Part shown: positions 9,771-18,867 of the stretch, piece by piece
Position numbering within the stretch: position 1 is the first letter of the stretch
Layout: every line of letters begins with the position of its first letter
Source: Sinorhizobium sp. RAC02
GTDB taxonomy: Bacteria > Pseudomonadota > Alphaproteobacteria > Rhizobiales > Rhizobiaceae
Reading direction: 5' to 3'
Length of the DNA stretch: 64,000 nucleotides
NCBI RefSeq assembly: GCF_001713395.1
Contig: NZ_CP016452.1
Span: 1,302,001-1,366,000 of the forward strand
The notes under the pieces: model-generated
Database searches by the model: none
What the model was told of the DNA's origin: nothing
What the model saw: only the letters and a program-made list of their open reading frames with translations
Made by a program: the position numbers and the translations under genes

Positions 9771-11495
9771 ATGAAGAAAGTGCTGATTGCCAATCGTGGC
9801 GAAATCGCCGTGCGCATCGTGCGCGCCTGCCGTGATCACGGCCTCCAGTCGGTCGCCGTCTATGCCGACCCGGATGCGGACGCACTCTTCGTGCGCCTCG
9901 CCGACGAGGCCTATGGCCTCGATGGGGTGCGTCCGGCGGAAACCTATCTCGATATCGAAAAGCTGATCGCGATTGCAAAACGTTCCGGCGCCGATGCCGT
10001 TCACCCCGGTTACGGCTTTCTGTCGGAAAACGCCCGGTTCGCCAAGGCGGTGCAGGAGGCCGGGCTGATCTGGATCGGGCCTGATCCGAAGGTGATCGAG
10101 GCGCTCGGCGACAAGGTCGAGGCCCGGCGCATTGCGCAGAGTGTCGGGGCGCCGCTCGTCGCCGGCAGCGATGGCCCGGTGTCGTCCGCCGCCGAGGTAA
10201 TCGCCTTTGCGGAACAGCACGGCCTGCCAGTGGCCATCAAGGCAGCCCATGGCGGCGGCGGCCGCGGTATCAAGGTCGCCTGGAAGATGGAGGAGGTCGC
10301 CGATCTCTATGAATCCGCGGTGCGCGAGGCGACCGTCGCCTTCGGCCGTGGCGAATGTTTCCTCGAACGTTTTCTCGATCGTCCGCGCCATATCGAGGCG
10401 CAGGTCATCGCCGACAAACACGGCAATGTGCTGGTGCTCGGCACCCGTGATTGCTCGGCACAGCGCCGTAACCAGAAACTAATCGAGGAGGCCCCAGCCC
10501 CCTTCCTCTCGCCGGAGCAGCGCGAAAGAATCCATGCCGCCGCCAAGGCGATCTGCGCCGCCGCCGGCTATTCCGGTGCTGGTACGGTGGAGTTCCTTCT
10601 GGGCGTCGACGGCACGATTTCCTTCCTTGAAGTGAACACGCGCCTTCAGGTCGAGCACCCCGTCACGGAAGAGACCACGGGCATCGACCTCGTCATCGAG
10701 CAGTTCCGCATTGCCGAAGGCCAGCGGCTGCATCTGCTTGAAACGCCGGCTCCGCGCGGCCATTCCATCGAATTCCGCATCAACGCGGAGGATCCGGGCC
10801 GCGGCTTCCTGCCGACGCCGGGTACGATCACCGTCTTCGATCCGCCGTCCGGCCCGGGCGTGCGCGTCGACAGTGGCGTCGTCAGCGGCTCCAGCATTCC
10901 GGGCGTCTTCGATTCGCTGATGGCCAAGCTGGTTGTCACCGGCGCGACGCGCGAGGAAGCGCTTCGCCGTGCCCGCCGGGCGCTGAAGGAATTCCGCATC
11001 GAGGGCGTGGCGACGGTCCTGCCGTTCCACCGCGCGGCCATCGACACCGAAGACTTCATCGGAACCGACGGCTTCAAGGTGCACACCCGCTGGATCGAAA
11101 CCGATTTCGCAGCCATGCCGGATGCCATGGCTCGCCCCGAGCCGGCGAGCGATCCCACGCTGATCCGCACCCATCTCGAGATCGACGGCAAGCGTGTTTC
11201 GCTTGCGCTGCCGAGCCTGCTGCTTGCCGGCCTTGGTGCGGCCGGGCAGGGCGTGGCACCTGTCGTCGGCGGCAAACCGGCCGAGGATGGCATCGCCGCC
11301 CCCGTTTCCGGCACGTTGCAGGCCTTCAAGATCGCCGATGGCGCGACCGTTGCCGAAGGCGAGCTGGTCGCGGTGATGGAGGCGATGAAGATGGAAACGC
11401 AGGTTCTTGCGCCAAAGGCAGGTCGGCTGCGCCTGCGCGTGAAAGAGGGCGAGTATCTTCAGGCCGGTGATACGCTGATGGTGTTCGAGGGCTGA
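9771..11495 (+). CDS. Biotin carboxylase-BCCP fusion protein
   Basis: A 574-residue protein. Residues 1 to about 445 are a biotin carboxylase: [20 protein letters not shown] at the start, the ATP-grasp glycine loop [28 protein letters not shown] at the catalytic site, and the BC C-terminal block ([20 protein letters not shown]). After a linker, the C-terminal 70 residues are a biotinyl domain with the biotinylation site EAMKMET. It carboxylates its own biotin with ATP and bicarbonate. No acyl-CoA carboxyltransferase gene is nearby, so the PxpB-PxpC fusion immediately upstream is the likely partner (inference from homology to urea carboxylase). RBS GGAGG precedes the ATG. Confidence 0.92.
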   Translation: MKKVLIANRGEIAVRIVRACRDHGLQSVAVYADPDADALFVRLADEAYGLDGVRPAETYLDIEKLIAIAKRSGADAVHPGYGFLSENARFAKAVQEAGLIWIGPDPKVIEALGDKVEARRIAQSVGAPLVAGSDGPVSSAAEVIAFAEQHGLPVAIKAAHGGGGRGIKVAWKMEEVADLYESAVREATVAFGRGECFLERFLDRPRHIEAQVIADKHGNVLVLGTRDCSAQRRNQKLIEEAPAPFLSPEQRERIHAAAKAICAAAGYSGAGTVEFLLGVDGTISFLEVNTRLQVEHPVTEETTGIDLVIEQFRIAEGQRLHLLETPAPRGHSIEFRINAEDPGRGFLPTPGTITVFDPPSGPGVRVDSGVVSGSSIPGVFDSLMAKLVVTGATREEALRRARRALKEFRIEGVATVLPFHRAAIDTEDFIGTDGFKVHTRWIETDFAAMPDAMARPEPASDPTLIRTHLEIDGKRVSLALPSLLLAGLGAAGQGVAPVVGGKPAEDGIAAPVSGTLQAFKIADGATVAEGELVAVMEAMKMETQVLAPKAGRLRLRVKEGEYLQAGDTLMVFEG

Positions 11496-11554
11496 CCGGC
11501 TCCCGCCGCCTATCCCAACAGGGACATTGACCCGGACGGGGTGCGCTTGCCTAA

Positions 11555-11576
11555 TCCAATCAGATTTTTGATTGGA
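11555..11576 (+). promoter_or_regulatory. Inverted repeat covering the ribosome-binding site of the agmatine deiminase gene
   Basis: TCCAATCA and TGATTGGA form an 8-base perfect inverted repeat with a 6-base loop (GATTTT). The right arm includes the GGA of the GGAGA ribosome site, which is 7 bases before the ATG at 11583. As RNA it would hide the ribosome site; as DNA it could be an operator. Confidence 0.5.
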
Positions 11577-11582
11577 GAAAAC

Positions 11583-12695
11583 ATGGTACGCACCCTTTCA
11601 AGCACCCCCAAGGCGGACGGTTTTCGTGCGCCTGGGGAATTCGAGCCGAAGGCCGGCTGCTGGCTGATCTGGCCGGAGCGGCCGGATACCTGGCGGCTCG
11701 GCGCCAAGCCCGCGCAAAAACTTTTCGCACGCGTGGCGGCGGCGATTGCCGAGAGCGAGCCGGTGACCATCGCCGTCTCGCGCCGCCAATGGCTGAATGC
11801 GCGTGCCATGCTGCCGGAGAGCGTTCGCCTCGTCGAAATGTCGACCGACGATTCCTGGCTGCGTGATAGTGGCCCGAACTTCGTTATCAATGACCGCGGT
11901 GACGTGCGTGGCGTGGACTGGACCTTCAACGCCTATGGCGGCCATGACGGCGGCCTCTACGCACCCTGGAACCTCGACGATCTCGCCGCCCGCAAGGTGC
12001 TGGAAACCGAGCGCATGGACCGCTACCGCTCGCCGCTGATCGCCGAAGGCGGCGGCCTGCAATGCGATGGCGAGGGCACGCTGATCACCACGGAACAGTG
12101 CCTCTTGAACCGCAACCGCAACGGCCATCTTGGCAAGGCGGCGGTAGAGCAGCAGCTTTGCGATTATCTCGGGCTGGAGCATGTCATCTGGCTGCCGCGC
12201 GGCTTCTGCTTCGACGAGACGGACGGCCATGTCGACGACGTCTGCTGCTTCGTGCGGCCGGGCGTAGTGGCGATGAGTTGGACGGAGGACCGCGACGACC
12301 CGCAATACGAGATCGTCCGCGAGGTGGAAGATGCCTTGCGCTCGGCGCGTGATGCGCGTGGCCGGTCGCTTGAAGTGCACCGCATCACCCATCCCCGCCC
12401 GATTGAGATGACGGCGGAGGAGGCGGAAAGCGTCGATCAGGTCGATTCCACCTGGGCGCGCCCGGCCGGCAACCGCATCGCTGCCACCTATATCAACTAC
12501 TATCCCGGCAATTCCGCCGTCGTTGTGCCGCAGTTCGATGATGAGGCATTGGATCTCGCCGCCAAGGCCAAGCTCGCCGAACTCTTCCCGCAGCACCGCG
12601 TCACCGGCATCGAGAATTCCCGCGAAATTCTGCTCGGCGGCGGCAATGTCGCCTGCATCACGCTTCCGGTCTATGCCGGCCAGACGAAAGCCTGA
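11583..12695 (+). CDS. aguA: Agmatine deiminase
   Basis: A 370-residue protein of the guanidino-group-modifying fold. It converts agmatine to N-carbamoylputrescine and ammonia. Family blocks seen: FEPKAGCWLIWPERPDTWR (N-terminus), STDDSWLRDSGPNFVIN, EGGGLQCDGEGTLITTEQC, the catalytic-His block ETDGHVDDVCCFVRPG, and the C-terminal nucleophile block LGGGNVACITLP, in which Cys is kept although the usual His before it is Ala. An upstream in-frame ATG at 11541 is rejected; ATG 11583 has a GGAGA site and fits the family start. No N-carbamoylputrescine amidohydrolase is in the window, so the next step must be encoded elsewhere. Confidence 0.9.
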   Translation: MVRTLSSTPKADGFRAPGEFEPKAGCWLIWPERPDTWRLGAKPAQKLFARVAAAIAESEPVTIAVSRRQWLNARAMLPESVRLVEMSTDDSWLRDSGPNFVINDRGDVRGVDWTFNAYGGHDGGLYAPWNLDDLAARKVLETERMDRYRSPLIAEGGGLQCDGEGTLITTEQCLLNRNRNGHLGKAAVEQQLCDYLGLEHVIWLPRGFCFDETDGHVDDVCCFVRPGVVAMSWTEDRDDPQYEIVREVEDALRSARDARGRSLEVHRITHPRPIEMTAEEAESVDQVDSTWARPAGNRIAATYINYYPGNSAVVVPQFDDEALDLAAKAKLAELFPQHRVTGIENSREILLGGGNVACITLPVYAGQTKA

Positions 12696-12706
12696 GGGAG
12701 GGGACC

Positions 12707-13801
12707 ATGCGCAAAACCACACTTATCTCGGTCCTCGCCTTGCTCGCCACCATGGGCGGTGCCCGGGCGCAGGAAGAAAAGGTCGTCAACGTCTACAACT
12801 GGTCGGATTACATCGCGCCGGATACGGCCGAAAAATTCGAGAAGGAAACCGGCATTCGCGTCATCTACGACGTCTATGACGGCAACGAGGTGCTGGAAAC
12901 CAAGATGCTGACCGGCGGCTCGGGTTACGACGTCGTCTATCCCTCGGCGTATCCGTTCCTGAAGAACCAGGTGAAGGCCGGCGTCTTCCTGCCGCTCGAC
13001 AAGACGAAGCTCGGCAATGCCGGTAAGCTCGATCCGCAGGCGTTGTCGCTGATTTCCGGGGCCGACCCGGACAATCTCCATGCCGTGCCCTACATGGCCG
13101 TCACCGACGGCATCGGCTACAATGTCGCCGCGGTGAAGCAGCGCATGGCGGATGCTCCGGTCGATAGCTTCGCCATGGTCTTCGATCCGGCCATTGTCGA
13201 AAAATTTGCCGATTGCGGCGTGGCGATGATCGATGCGCCGGCGGAAAACATCCCGATGGCGATGAACTATCTCGGCATCGATCCGCATTCCACCAGCCCG
13301 GATGACATCGCCAAAGTGGAGGAACTGCTTCTGAAGGTGCGCCCGCACATCCGCTACTTCCACTCCTCGCGCTATATCAACGACCTCGCCAATGGCGACA
13401 TCTGCGTGGTGCTCGGCTGGTCGGGCGATATTCTGCAGGCCAAGGCCCGCGCGGCCGAAAGCGAGAAGAAGCTGGAGGTCGCCTATGCCATTCCGAAGGA
13501 AGGCACGTTGATCAATTTCGACACGATGGCCGTGCCGAAAGATGCGCCGCATCCGGAAAACGCGCTGGCCTGGATCGACTTCAACATGCGGCCGGACATC
13601 GCGGCTGCCAACTCCAGCTATGTGTCTTATGCCAATCCGATCCCGGAATCGCTGCCGCTGATGGACCAGACGGTGGCGAAGGATCCCGGTGCCTTTCCGT
13701 CGGATGAGGTCAAGGCCAAGCTCTTCGTCGTGGAATCGAACGACGCGAAGCTCCTGCGCCTGCAGAACCGCATGTGGACGCGTATCGTCTCAGGCCAGTG
13801 A
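12707..13801 (+). CDS. Polyamine ABC transporter periplasmic-binding protein (PotD/PotF type)
   Basis: A 364-residue protein with a signal peptide at about residues 1-21 (MRKTTLISVLALLATMGGARAQ). The mature start VVNVYNWSDYIAPDTAEKFEKETG is the hallmark of PotD/PotF putrescine-spermidine receptors, and VYDGNEVLETKMLTGGSGYDVVYPS and NYLGIDPHSTSPDD also match. It should bind putrescine-like ligands in the periplasm. It directly follows agmatine deiminase, which fits putrescine or agmatine use. There is no PotGHI-type ATPase or permease in the window, so it is an orphan receptor that must share a transporter encoded elsewhere. It ends 12 bases inside the convergent regulator gene. Confidence 0.88.
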   Translation: MRKTTLISVLALLATMGGARAQEEKVVNVYNWSDYIAPDTAEKFEKETGIRVIYDVYDGNEVLETKMLTGGSGYDVVYPSAYPFLKNQVKAGVFLPLDKTKLGNAGKLDPQALSLISGADPDNLHAVPYMAVTDGIGYNVAAVKQRMADAPVDSFAMVFDPAIVEKFADCGVAMIDAPAENIPMAMNYLGIDPHSTSPDDIAKVEELLLKVRPHIRYFHSSRYINDLANGDICVVLGWSGDILQAKARAAESEKKLEVAYAIPKEGTLINFDTMAVPKDAPHPENALAWIDFNMRPDIAAANSSYVSYANPIPESLPLMDQTVAKDPGAFPSDEVKAKLFVVESNDAKLLRLQNRMWTRIVSGQ

Positions 13802-14551
13802 GGGCAAAGACAGGTCGCCGCCGCGGGCGGCGGCCATCAGTTCGACCTGTGAGTGGATGCCGAGCTTGCGGTAGACGCTTTTAATATGGTTGCGCACGGT
13901 CCCAGGCGAGATGGACAGGGTGCGCGAAATGGCCTTTGCGCAGCCGCCATCGATCAGCAGGAGGGCGATCTGACGCTCACGCCCGCTGAGGTCAGCAAGC
14001 GACAGCGGTGTCTCGCCCGGCGGTCGCCATTGCCGCCAGAGCCGTTCCAGAACGCGGCGGGTCGCATCGGCGGTCGCCTCCGCCATGGCCAGTTCCTCCA
14101 CGCCGAAGGGGCGGGCGCCGCGGCGGCGCAGATAGGTCACAAAACCGGCGGCGTTGCGATCGAAATTGAAAACGCCGGTGATTTCGTCGAAGCTGCCGGA
14201 GGGCTCATAGAAGTCCCGGTAATAGGCGCTGGTGTGGAAGTCGCCCTTGTCGAGCGCGGACAGCGGCAACAGGAAATCCTGCCGCGAGCCGGCAAAGAGG
14301 CGGAAGAACGGGTCCTGCCGGTATTTGCGCGTGTCGTAATTCCGGTTCCAGTCGTCGGGGTCGCGCTCGTAGATGGTGATCGAGGCGCTATCGCGCAGGT
14401 AGAGGCCGATATAGACCTGGTCGGACGCGGTGAGATCGCGCGCGCCGGCCGTGAAATGGGCCGAAATCTCTTCGGGCAATGTGGCACTCACCGCAGCGGT
14501 GATGCCGCTGCTCCAGCGCTGGAGTTGCTCGAAGGTGAGATTCAATTGCAT
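13790..14551 (-). CDS. LuxR family transcriptional regulator
   Basis: A 253-residue protein. The C-terminal 65 residues are a LuxR/FixJ helix-turn-helix: LSGRERQIALLLIDGGCAKAISRTLSISPGTVRNHIKSVYRKLG. The N-terminal 170 residues form a possible ligand domain with no recognisable autoinducer-binding signature; short segments such as SAYYRDFYEPSGSFDEITGVF suggest a GAF/PAS-like sensor. It diverges from the amidase-oligopeptide ABC operon, and the intergenic region holds a long direct repeat, so it probably regulates that operon. Its last 12 bases overlap the 3' end of the convergent polyamine-receptor gene. Confidence 0.82.
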   Translation of the reverse strand: MQLNLTFEQLQRWSSGITAAVSATLPEEISAHFTAGARDLTASDQVYIGLYLRDSASITIYERDPDDWNRNYDTRKYRQDPFFRLFAGSRQDFLLPLSALDKGDFHTSAYYRDFYEPSGSFDEITGVFNFDRNAAGFVTYLRRRGARPFGVEELAMAEATADATRRVLERLWRQWRPPGETPLSLADLSGRERQIALLLIDGGCAKAISRTLSISPGTVRNHIKSVYRKLGIHSQVELMAAARGGDLSLPSLA

Positions 14552-14613
14552 GATGACAGGATAGACGGGGCGCCGGGGAATTCAAGCCGGACGCTAGTGA
14601 CGACCAGGCCCCC

Positions 14614-14785
14614 GATTTGGGCGATTTCCACAAAACCAACAGAACATCCATGGGATATCCGACGTTTTCGTCACGGAACGGGCGGTGCTGTACGCTCTTC
14701 GTGCCCGCGACCGCAGCTTTTGCGCGAGTTTGATGCCGAAAATTATGCTGATTTGGGCATATTGACAACTTCCACAAAATCAACA
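14614..14785. repeat. Composite direct repeat upstream of the amidase operon
   Basis: The pair GATTTGGGC ... TTCCACAAAACCAACA (14614-14622 and 14626-14641) recurs as GATTTGGGC ... TTCCACAAAATCAACA (14750-14758 and 14770-14785). The second block matches at 15 of 16 bases. The gap between blocks is 3 bases in copy 1 and 11 in copy 2. The spacing and position, overlapping a promoter, suggest regulator-binding sites. Confidence 0.55.
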
Positions 14786-14790
14786 TAAAT
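14762..14790 (+). promoter_or_regulatory. Candidate sigma70-like promoter of the amidase/oligopeptide ABC operon
   Basis: TTGACA at 14762-14767 and ATAAAT at 14785-14790 are 17 bases apart, about 15 bases before the candidate start codons (14805, 14814). One copy of the direct repeat lies between the two boxes. Confidence 0.55.
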
Positions 14791-14804
14791 CCACATAAGT
14801 GGAG

Positions 14805-16283
14805 ATGAAGGTCGTGGATTTTTCGGTTCTTGCACTCAGGTCGGCAATCGCATCAGGCAGCCTCTCGTCCTAGGCTCTGGTCCGTGAATGTCTGTCGCGC
14901 ATCGAGCGACTGAACCCGATCGTCAACGCCTTCAGCCAAGTTTTTGCCGAAGAGGCATTGGAAGAGGCGCGGGCCTGCGACCGGGAGGCCGCAGAGGGCC
15001 GTTTCCGTGGTCCGCTGCACGGCATTCCGATGGGCGTGAAGGATCTTTTCTTCGTCGCGGACCATGTCTGCCAGCGCGGTTCGGCCGCGTATAAAAATTT
15101 CGCTCCCAAGGCGACGGCGCCGATCGTCCAGCGGATGATCGACGCCGGATCGATCATGATCGGCAAGACGACCACCACGGAGATGGGCTGGTCCGGTTCC
15201 GGTCACTCCGAGTTCTATGGTCCGACCCGCAATCCCTGGAACCCCGAACTGACGAGTGGCGGCTCGAGTTCGGGCTCCGGTGCGGCGCTCGCCGCCCGCA
15301 TGGTCCCCTTCACCTTGGGGTCCGATGGCGGCGGGTCCGTGCGCATCCCGGCGGCCTTCTGTGGCGTCTTCGCCATGAAGGGCTCGCTGGGGCGCGTGCC
15401 GGCCTGGCCGTGGAGCGCGACGGAAATGCTGTCCCATGCGGGTCCGATGAGCCTTTCGGCCAAGGACAGCGCGCTGCTGTTCGACATTGCCAAGGGGCCG
15501 GACCCACGCGACCATCTGGCCCTGCCCGACGATGGTGTCCGTTACGTCGACGCCGAATTGCCCGGGCGACTGCGCATCGGCTTCGCGCCGAGCCTGTTCG
15601 GCTTTGATGTTGCGCCCGAAATCGACCGGGTCGTGCGCGAGGCGGTGGAGACGATCGGGCAGGAACTGCGGCTCGACATCCGCCCCGTCACTCCGGACTG
15701 GGATGATCCGATCCGGATTTTCGAAACACTCTGGGTCGCCGGTCGCGGTGTCGCCTATGGCGCGCAGTCCGACAAGGCCAATTTCGGCAGCGGCTTCCGC
15801 GGCCTCATCGAGGCGTCCGCGCAGTATGATCTTGCCGATTATCTTTTGGCCATGAAGGCGCGGGCGGAGTTTGCCGGCAGCGTTCATGCGCTGTTCGAGG
15901 AGATCGACCTCCTGCTGCTTCCAACCCTTCCTGTCGAACCGTTCGCGGCCGATCGCGAAGCGCCCGAAGGGTTCGCGTCACCGTCCGAGGTGCTCGCCTG
16001 GACCGGCTGGACGCCCTTTACCTATCCCTTCAACCTGTCCGGCAACCCGGCCGCCTCGCTGCCCTGCGGCCTGACGGTGAACGGCCTTCCTGTCGGCCTG
16101 CAAGTGGTTGGCCGCCGTCATGCCGATGCGCTTGTCATGGCGTTCTGCCAGCAGGCCGAAGATCATGTTTTCAAAGAAAAAATACCTCCGCTTGTCAGTG
16201 CTGGCGACAAAGCGGGGCGGGGAACACCCAGCAACCCAACTGCGGAGATATCGACATGGAATTCAACAGGAGAGCATTTCTAA
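14805..16283 (+). pseudogene. Amidase-signature family hydrolase with an in-frame amber codon at codon 23
   Basis: Read from ATG 14805 (or GTG 14814, better spaced from GGAG), the frame gives VDFSVLALRSAIASGSLSS, then TAG at 14871-14873, then ALVRECLSRIERLNPIVNAF in the same frame. Both sides match the N-terminal helices of amidase-signature enzymes, so the stop interrupts the gene. The rest is intact: the catalytic Lys in MGVKDLFFV, the Gly/Ser-rich TSGGSSSGSGAALAA with the catalytic Ser residues, and a full C-terminus (492 codons if read through). A TTG at 14958 could give a 441-residue form that keeps all catalytic residues but lacks the first helices. It may be a pseudogene, a sequencing error or a restart case. 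Its end overlaps the next gene by 28 bases. Confidence 0.75.
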
Positions 16284-17821
16284 AGAGCTCGGCGCTCGCT
16301 GGCGTTGCCGTCGGCCTGCCCGTGCTCAACACCGCCTTTTTCGTCAATCCGGCGCATGCTGCCGAGGGCAAGGTCCTCAACTTCATGTCGGCGGAAAACC
16401 TGACCGGTAACTGGGACCCATCCTCCCACACAACGCTCGCCCAGATCAATCTGGAGAGCTTCGTGTTCGGCTACCTCACCCGCGCGCCGATGCGGCCGGA
16501 CAAGCCGGACGAGCTGGTGATGGAACTGGCGACGGAAATGAAGCTCATCGACGAGCACACGCTGGAATTCACGCTGCGTGAAGGCGTGACCTTCCATGAC
16601 GGCAAGCCGTTCACGGCCGAAGACGTCAAGGCGACCTACGAATATGCGAGCCAGCCCGACCGGCCGGCGGCCTGGTATCCCGGCATCTGCGAGGTCGAGG
16701 TGGTGAGCGACCATGTCGCCCGCATCAAGACCGAGAAGGGTGGTTATCCGGCGAGCCTCTTCTGGTTCCTCTCGGCCTTCCTGCCGATCATGTCGGCGAA
16801 GGACGTCGCTGACCCTAAGACGCTCTCGTCGCGCCCGAACGGCACCGGCGCCTTCAAGTTCGCCCGCCAGGAGGGCAACACGACCGTGCTTGAAGCCTTC
16901 GACGGCTTCTATCTCGGCAAACCGACCCTTCCGGGCATCAATTTCAGCTTCGTGGGTGACGCGACCACCCGCACGCTGGCCCTGCTGAACGGCGAGGCGG
17001 ACCTCATCGAACGCCTTGAGGCAGAGCAGGTTCAGACCATCGAGGAAACCGGCGGGTTCAAGTTGAACAAGGCGGTGTCCGTCGAGAACAAGTATCTCTG
17101 GTTCCGCTGCTCAAAGCCACCCTTCAACGATCCGCGCGTGCGTAAGGCGGCGGCCCACGCCATCGACCGGGCCGTCCTGCTCGACATCCTCGGCGTCTCG
17201 GGCCATGCCTCCAAGGCCTGGATCTCGCCGGTGAAGTTCGGCTATGTCGATACGCCGAACTACCCTGAGTACAATCCGGAGGAAAGCCAGCGGCTTCTGG
17301 CCGAGGCAGGCTTCCCGAAGGGCGAGGGCCTGCCGGAACTCGAATATATTACCTCGGTCGGCTTCTATCCCAAAACCAAGGAATATGGCGAGGTCATCAC
17401 GGCGATGCTCCAGGAACAGGGTTTCCCCGTGAAGCTCAACGTCATGGAGGTCGCGGCCTGGAACGAGCGGCTCTACGACCGTCCGGGCGGCGGGCCGGGC
17501 CACATGATCGACTGCGGCTGGTCGACCGGCTCGCCGGAACCGGACCTCGTGCTGCGCACGCACTTCCATTCGAGTTCGAAGCGGATCTGCGGCATCGACG
17601 ACAAGGATCTGGATGCGGTGCTCGACAAGGAGCGCAACACGCTCGACCCGGCGGCACGCAAGGCGGTGATCCAGAACGAGGTCATGCCGATGCTGGCCGA
17701 CAAGGTGCCCGCGCTGTCGCTGTTCACCTCGGTGTTCATCCACGCCATGCGCGATGGGCTGGACGGGATGTATTTCTACCCGAACGGCATGATGGACGCG
17801 GCGAAGTCGACGCTTTCCTGA
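16256..17821 (+). CDS. Peptide/nickel-type (family 5) ABC transporter substrate-binding protein
   Basis: A 521-residue DppA/OppA-type receptor. The N-terminus FNRRAFLKSSALAGVAVG is a Tat-type twin-arginine signal, so it is probably exported folded. Family-5 blocks follow: LTGNWDPSSHTTLAQIN, TLEFTLREGVTFHDGKPFTAEDV, NGTGAFKFARQEGN and NPEESQRLLAEAGFPKGEGLP. Ligands of this family include peptides, opines, glycosides and amino-acid conjugates. Its coupling with an amidase and a carbamoylase suggests an N-acylated or N-carbamoylated amino compound (inference). ATG 16256 has a GGAG site and overlaps the amidase gene end. A strong hairpin separates it from the permease genes. Confidence 0.9.
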   Translation: MEFNRRAFLKSSALAGVAVGLPVLNTAFFVNPAHAAEGKVLNFMSAENLTGNWDPSSHTTLAQINLESFVFGYLTRAPMRPDKPDELVMELATEMKLIDEHTLEFTLREGVTFHDGKPFTAEDVKATYEYASQPDRPAAWYPGICEVEVVSDHVARIKTEKGGYPASLFWFLSAFLPIMSAKDVADPKTLSSRPNGTGAFKFARQEGNTTVLEAFDGFYLGKPTLPGINFSFVGDATTRTLALLNGEADLIERLEAEQVQTIEETGGFKLNKAVSVENKYLWFRCSKPPFNDPRVRKAAAHAIDRAVLLDILGVSGHASKAWISPVKFGYVDTPNYPEYNPEESQRLLAEAGFPKGEGLPELEYITSVGFYPKTKEYGEVITAMLQEQGFPVKLNVMEVAAWNERLYDRPGGGPGHMIDCGWSTGSPEPDLVLRTHFHSSSKRICGIDDKDLDAVLDKERNTLDPAARKAVIQNEVMPMLADKVPALSLFTSVFIHAMRDGLDGMYFYPNGMMDAAKSTLS

Positions 17822-17829
17822 TGGCAAGC

Positions 17830-17855
17830 GGCGGCCGCCATCGAAGGCGGCCGCC
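17830..17855 (+). other. Intercistronic hairpin after the substrate-binding protein gene
   Basis: GGCGGCCGCC is repeated exactly after a 6-base loop (17830-17839 and 17846-17855), and since the block is itself self-complementary this gives a very stable 10-base stem. There is no T-run. Such hairpins commonly stabilise upstream mRNA and keep receptor levels above permease levels. Confidence 0.6.
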
Positions 17856-17885
17856 TCCATACCGATCAGTGTCAAGGGAAGCCGC

Positions 17886-18866
17886 ATGTTCATCCTGTCG
17901 TTCCTGTTGAGACGGCTCCTGCAGGGAGCCCTCATCATTCTGCTTGTGACCTTCATCATCTTCACGCTGCTGCGCGTGGTGCCGGGCGATCCCGCGCGCC
18001 TCATCGTCGGCGGCATGGCGCCCGACGAGGTGGTGGCAATGAAGGCGAAGGAGCTCGGCCTCGACCGGCCGATTCCGCTGCAGTTCGTGTCCTATCTCGG
18101 CGACATCGTGACCGGCGATCTCGGCACGTCCTTCGTCCGGCCGAAGAGTGGCGCCAGCCTTGGCGGTGCGTCCTTTGACGATGCCACCCGCGAGGAGCGC
18201 GCCAAGGTGATGGATCTCATCCTCGGCACGCTGCCGATGACACTTCAGCTTGCGGCCGTCGCACTGGCGCTTGCCTTGCTTGTGGCCGTGCCGCTCGGCA
18301 CTTTGGGCGGGCTCTATCCGGGGCGCTGGCCGGACAAGCTGGCGCTGGCGATTGGCTCCATCTGCGTGTCGACGCCAAATTTCTGGCTCGGCATCGTCCT
18401 GACGCTGTTCCTGTCGGTGAAGCTGAAACTGCTGCCGGCAATCGGCTATCGCGGCTTCAGCTACACCATCCTGCCGGCGATCGTGCTGGCGGTGGAGATC
18501 GTGCCGTTTATCCTGCGCACGCTCACCGTCTCGGTGGCGCAGGTGATGCGGGAGGATTTCATCCAGCTGGCGCCGATCCGGGGCTTGAGCCGCAGCCGCA
18601 CGATCTTCCACCATGCGCTCGGCAATTCGGCGATCCCGCTGATCAACCTGCTCGGCGTGCAGCTCGGCATGCTGCTGGGCGGGGTTCTCGTCATCGAATT
18701 CATCTTCGACTATCCGGGCCTCGGCCTGCTGACGATCAACGCCGTGCTGCAACGCGACTTCCCGCTGATCCAGGGAATCGCGATCTTCATTTCCGTGATG
18801 TTCGTGATGATCAACGTGCTTGTCGACCTGATCGCGATGACCATCGATCCGAGACTGGAGTACTGA
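17886..18866 (+). CDS. Oligopeptide-type ABC transporter permease (DppB-like)
   Basis: A 326-residue inner-membrane protein. The first helix (FLLRRLLQGALIILLVTFIIFTLLRVVPGDPARL) is the DppB/OppB signature ending in the PGDP motif. The EAA coupling loop is present as VMREDFIQLAPIRGLSRSRTIFHHALGNSAIP. Six membrane segments are likely. RBS AGGGAAG precedes the ATG. It pairs with the next permease to form the channel for the receptor at 16256. Only two bases separate its stop... start region from the next gene, consistent with one transcript. Confidence 0.92.
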   Translation: MFILSFLLRRLLQGALIILLVTFIIFTLLRVVPGDPARLIVGGMAPDEVVAMKAKELGLDRPIPLQFVSYLGDIVTGDLGTSFVRPKSGASLGGASFDDATREERAKVMDLILGTLPMTLQLAAVALALALLVAVPLGTLGGLYPGRWPDKLALAIGSICVSTPNFWLGIVLTLFLSVKLKLLPAIGYRGFSYTILPAIVLAVEIVPFILRTLTVSVAQVMREDFIQLAPIRGLSRSRTIFHHALGNSAIPLINLLGVQLGMLLGGVLVIEFIFDYPGLGLLTINAVLQRDFPLIQGIAIFISVMFVMINVLVDLIAMTIDPRLEY

Positions 18867-18867
18867 C

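Noticed and set aside
14958..16283. Amidase as an intact 441-residue gene starting at TTG 14958
   Set aside because: Amidase-like sequence continues in the same frame upstream of that TTG and across the TAG codon, so the shorter form is a truncation and not the original gene.
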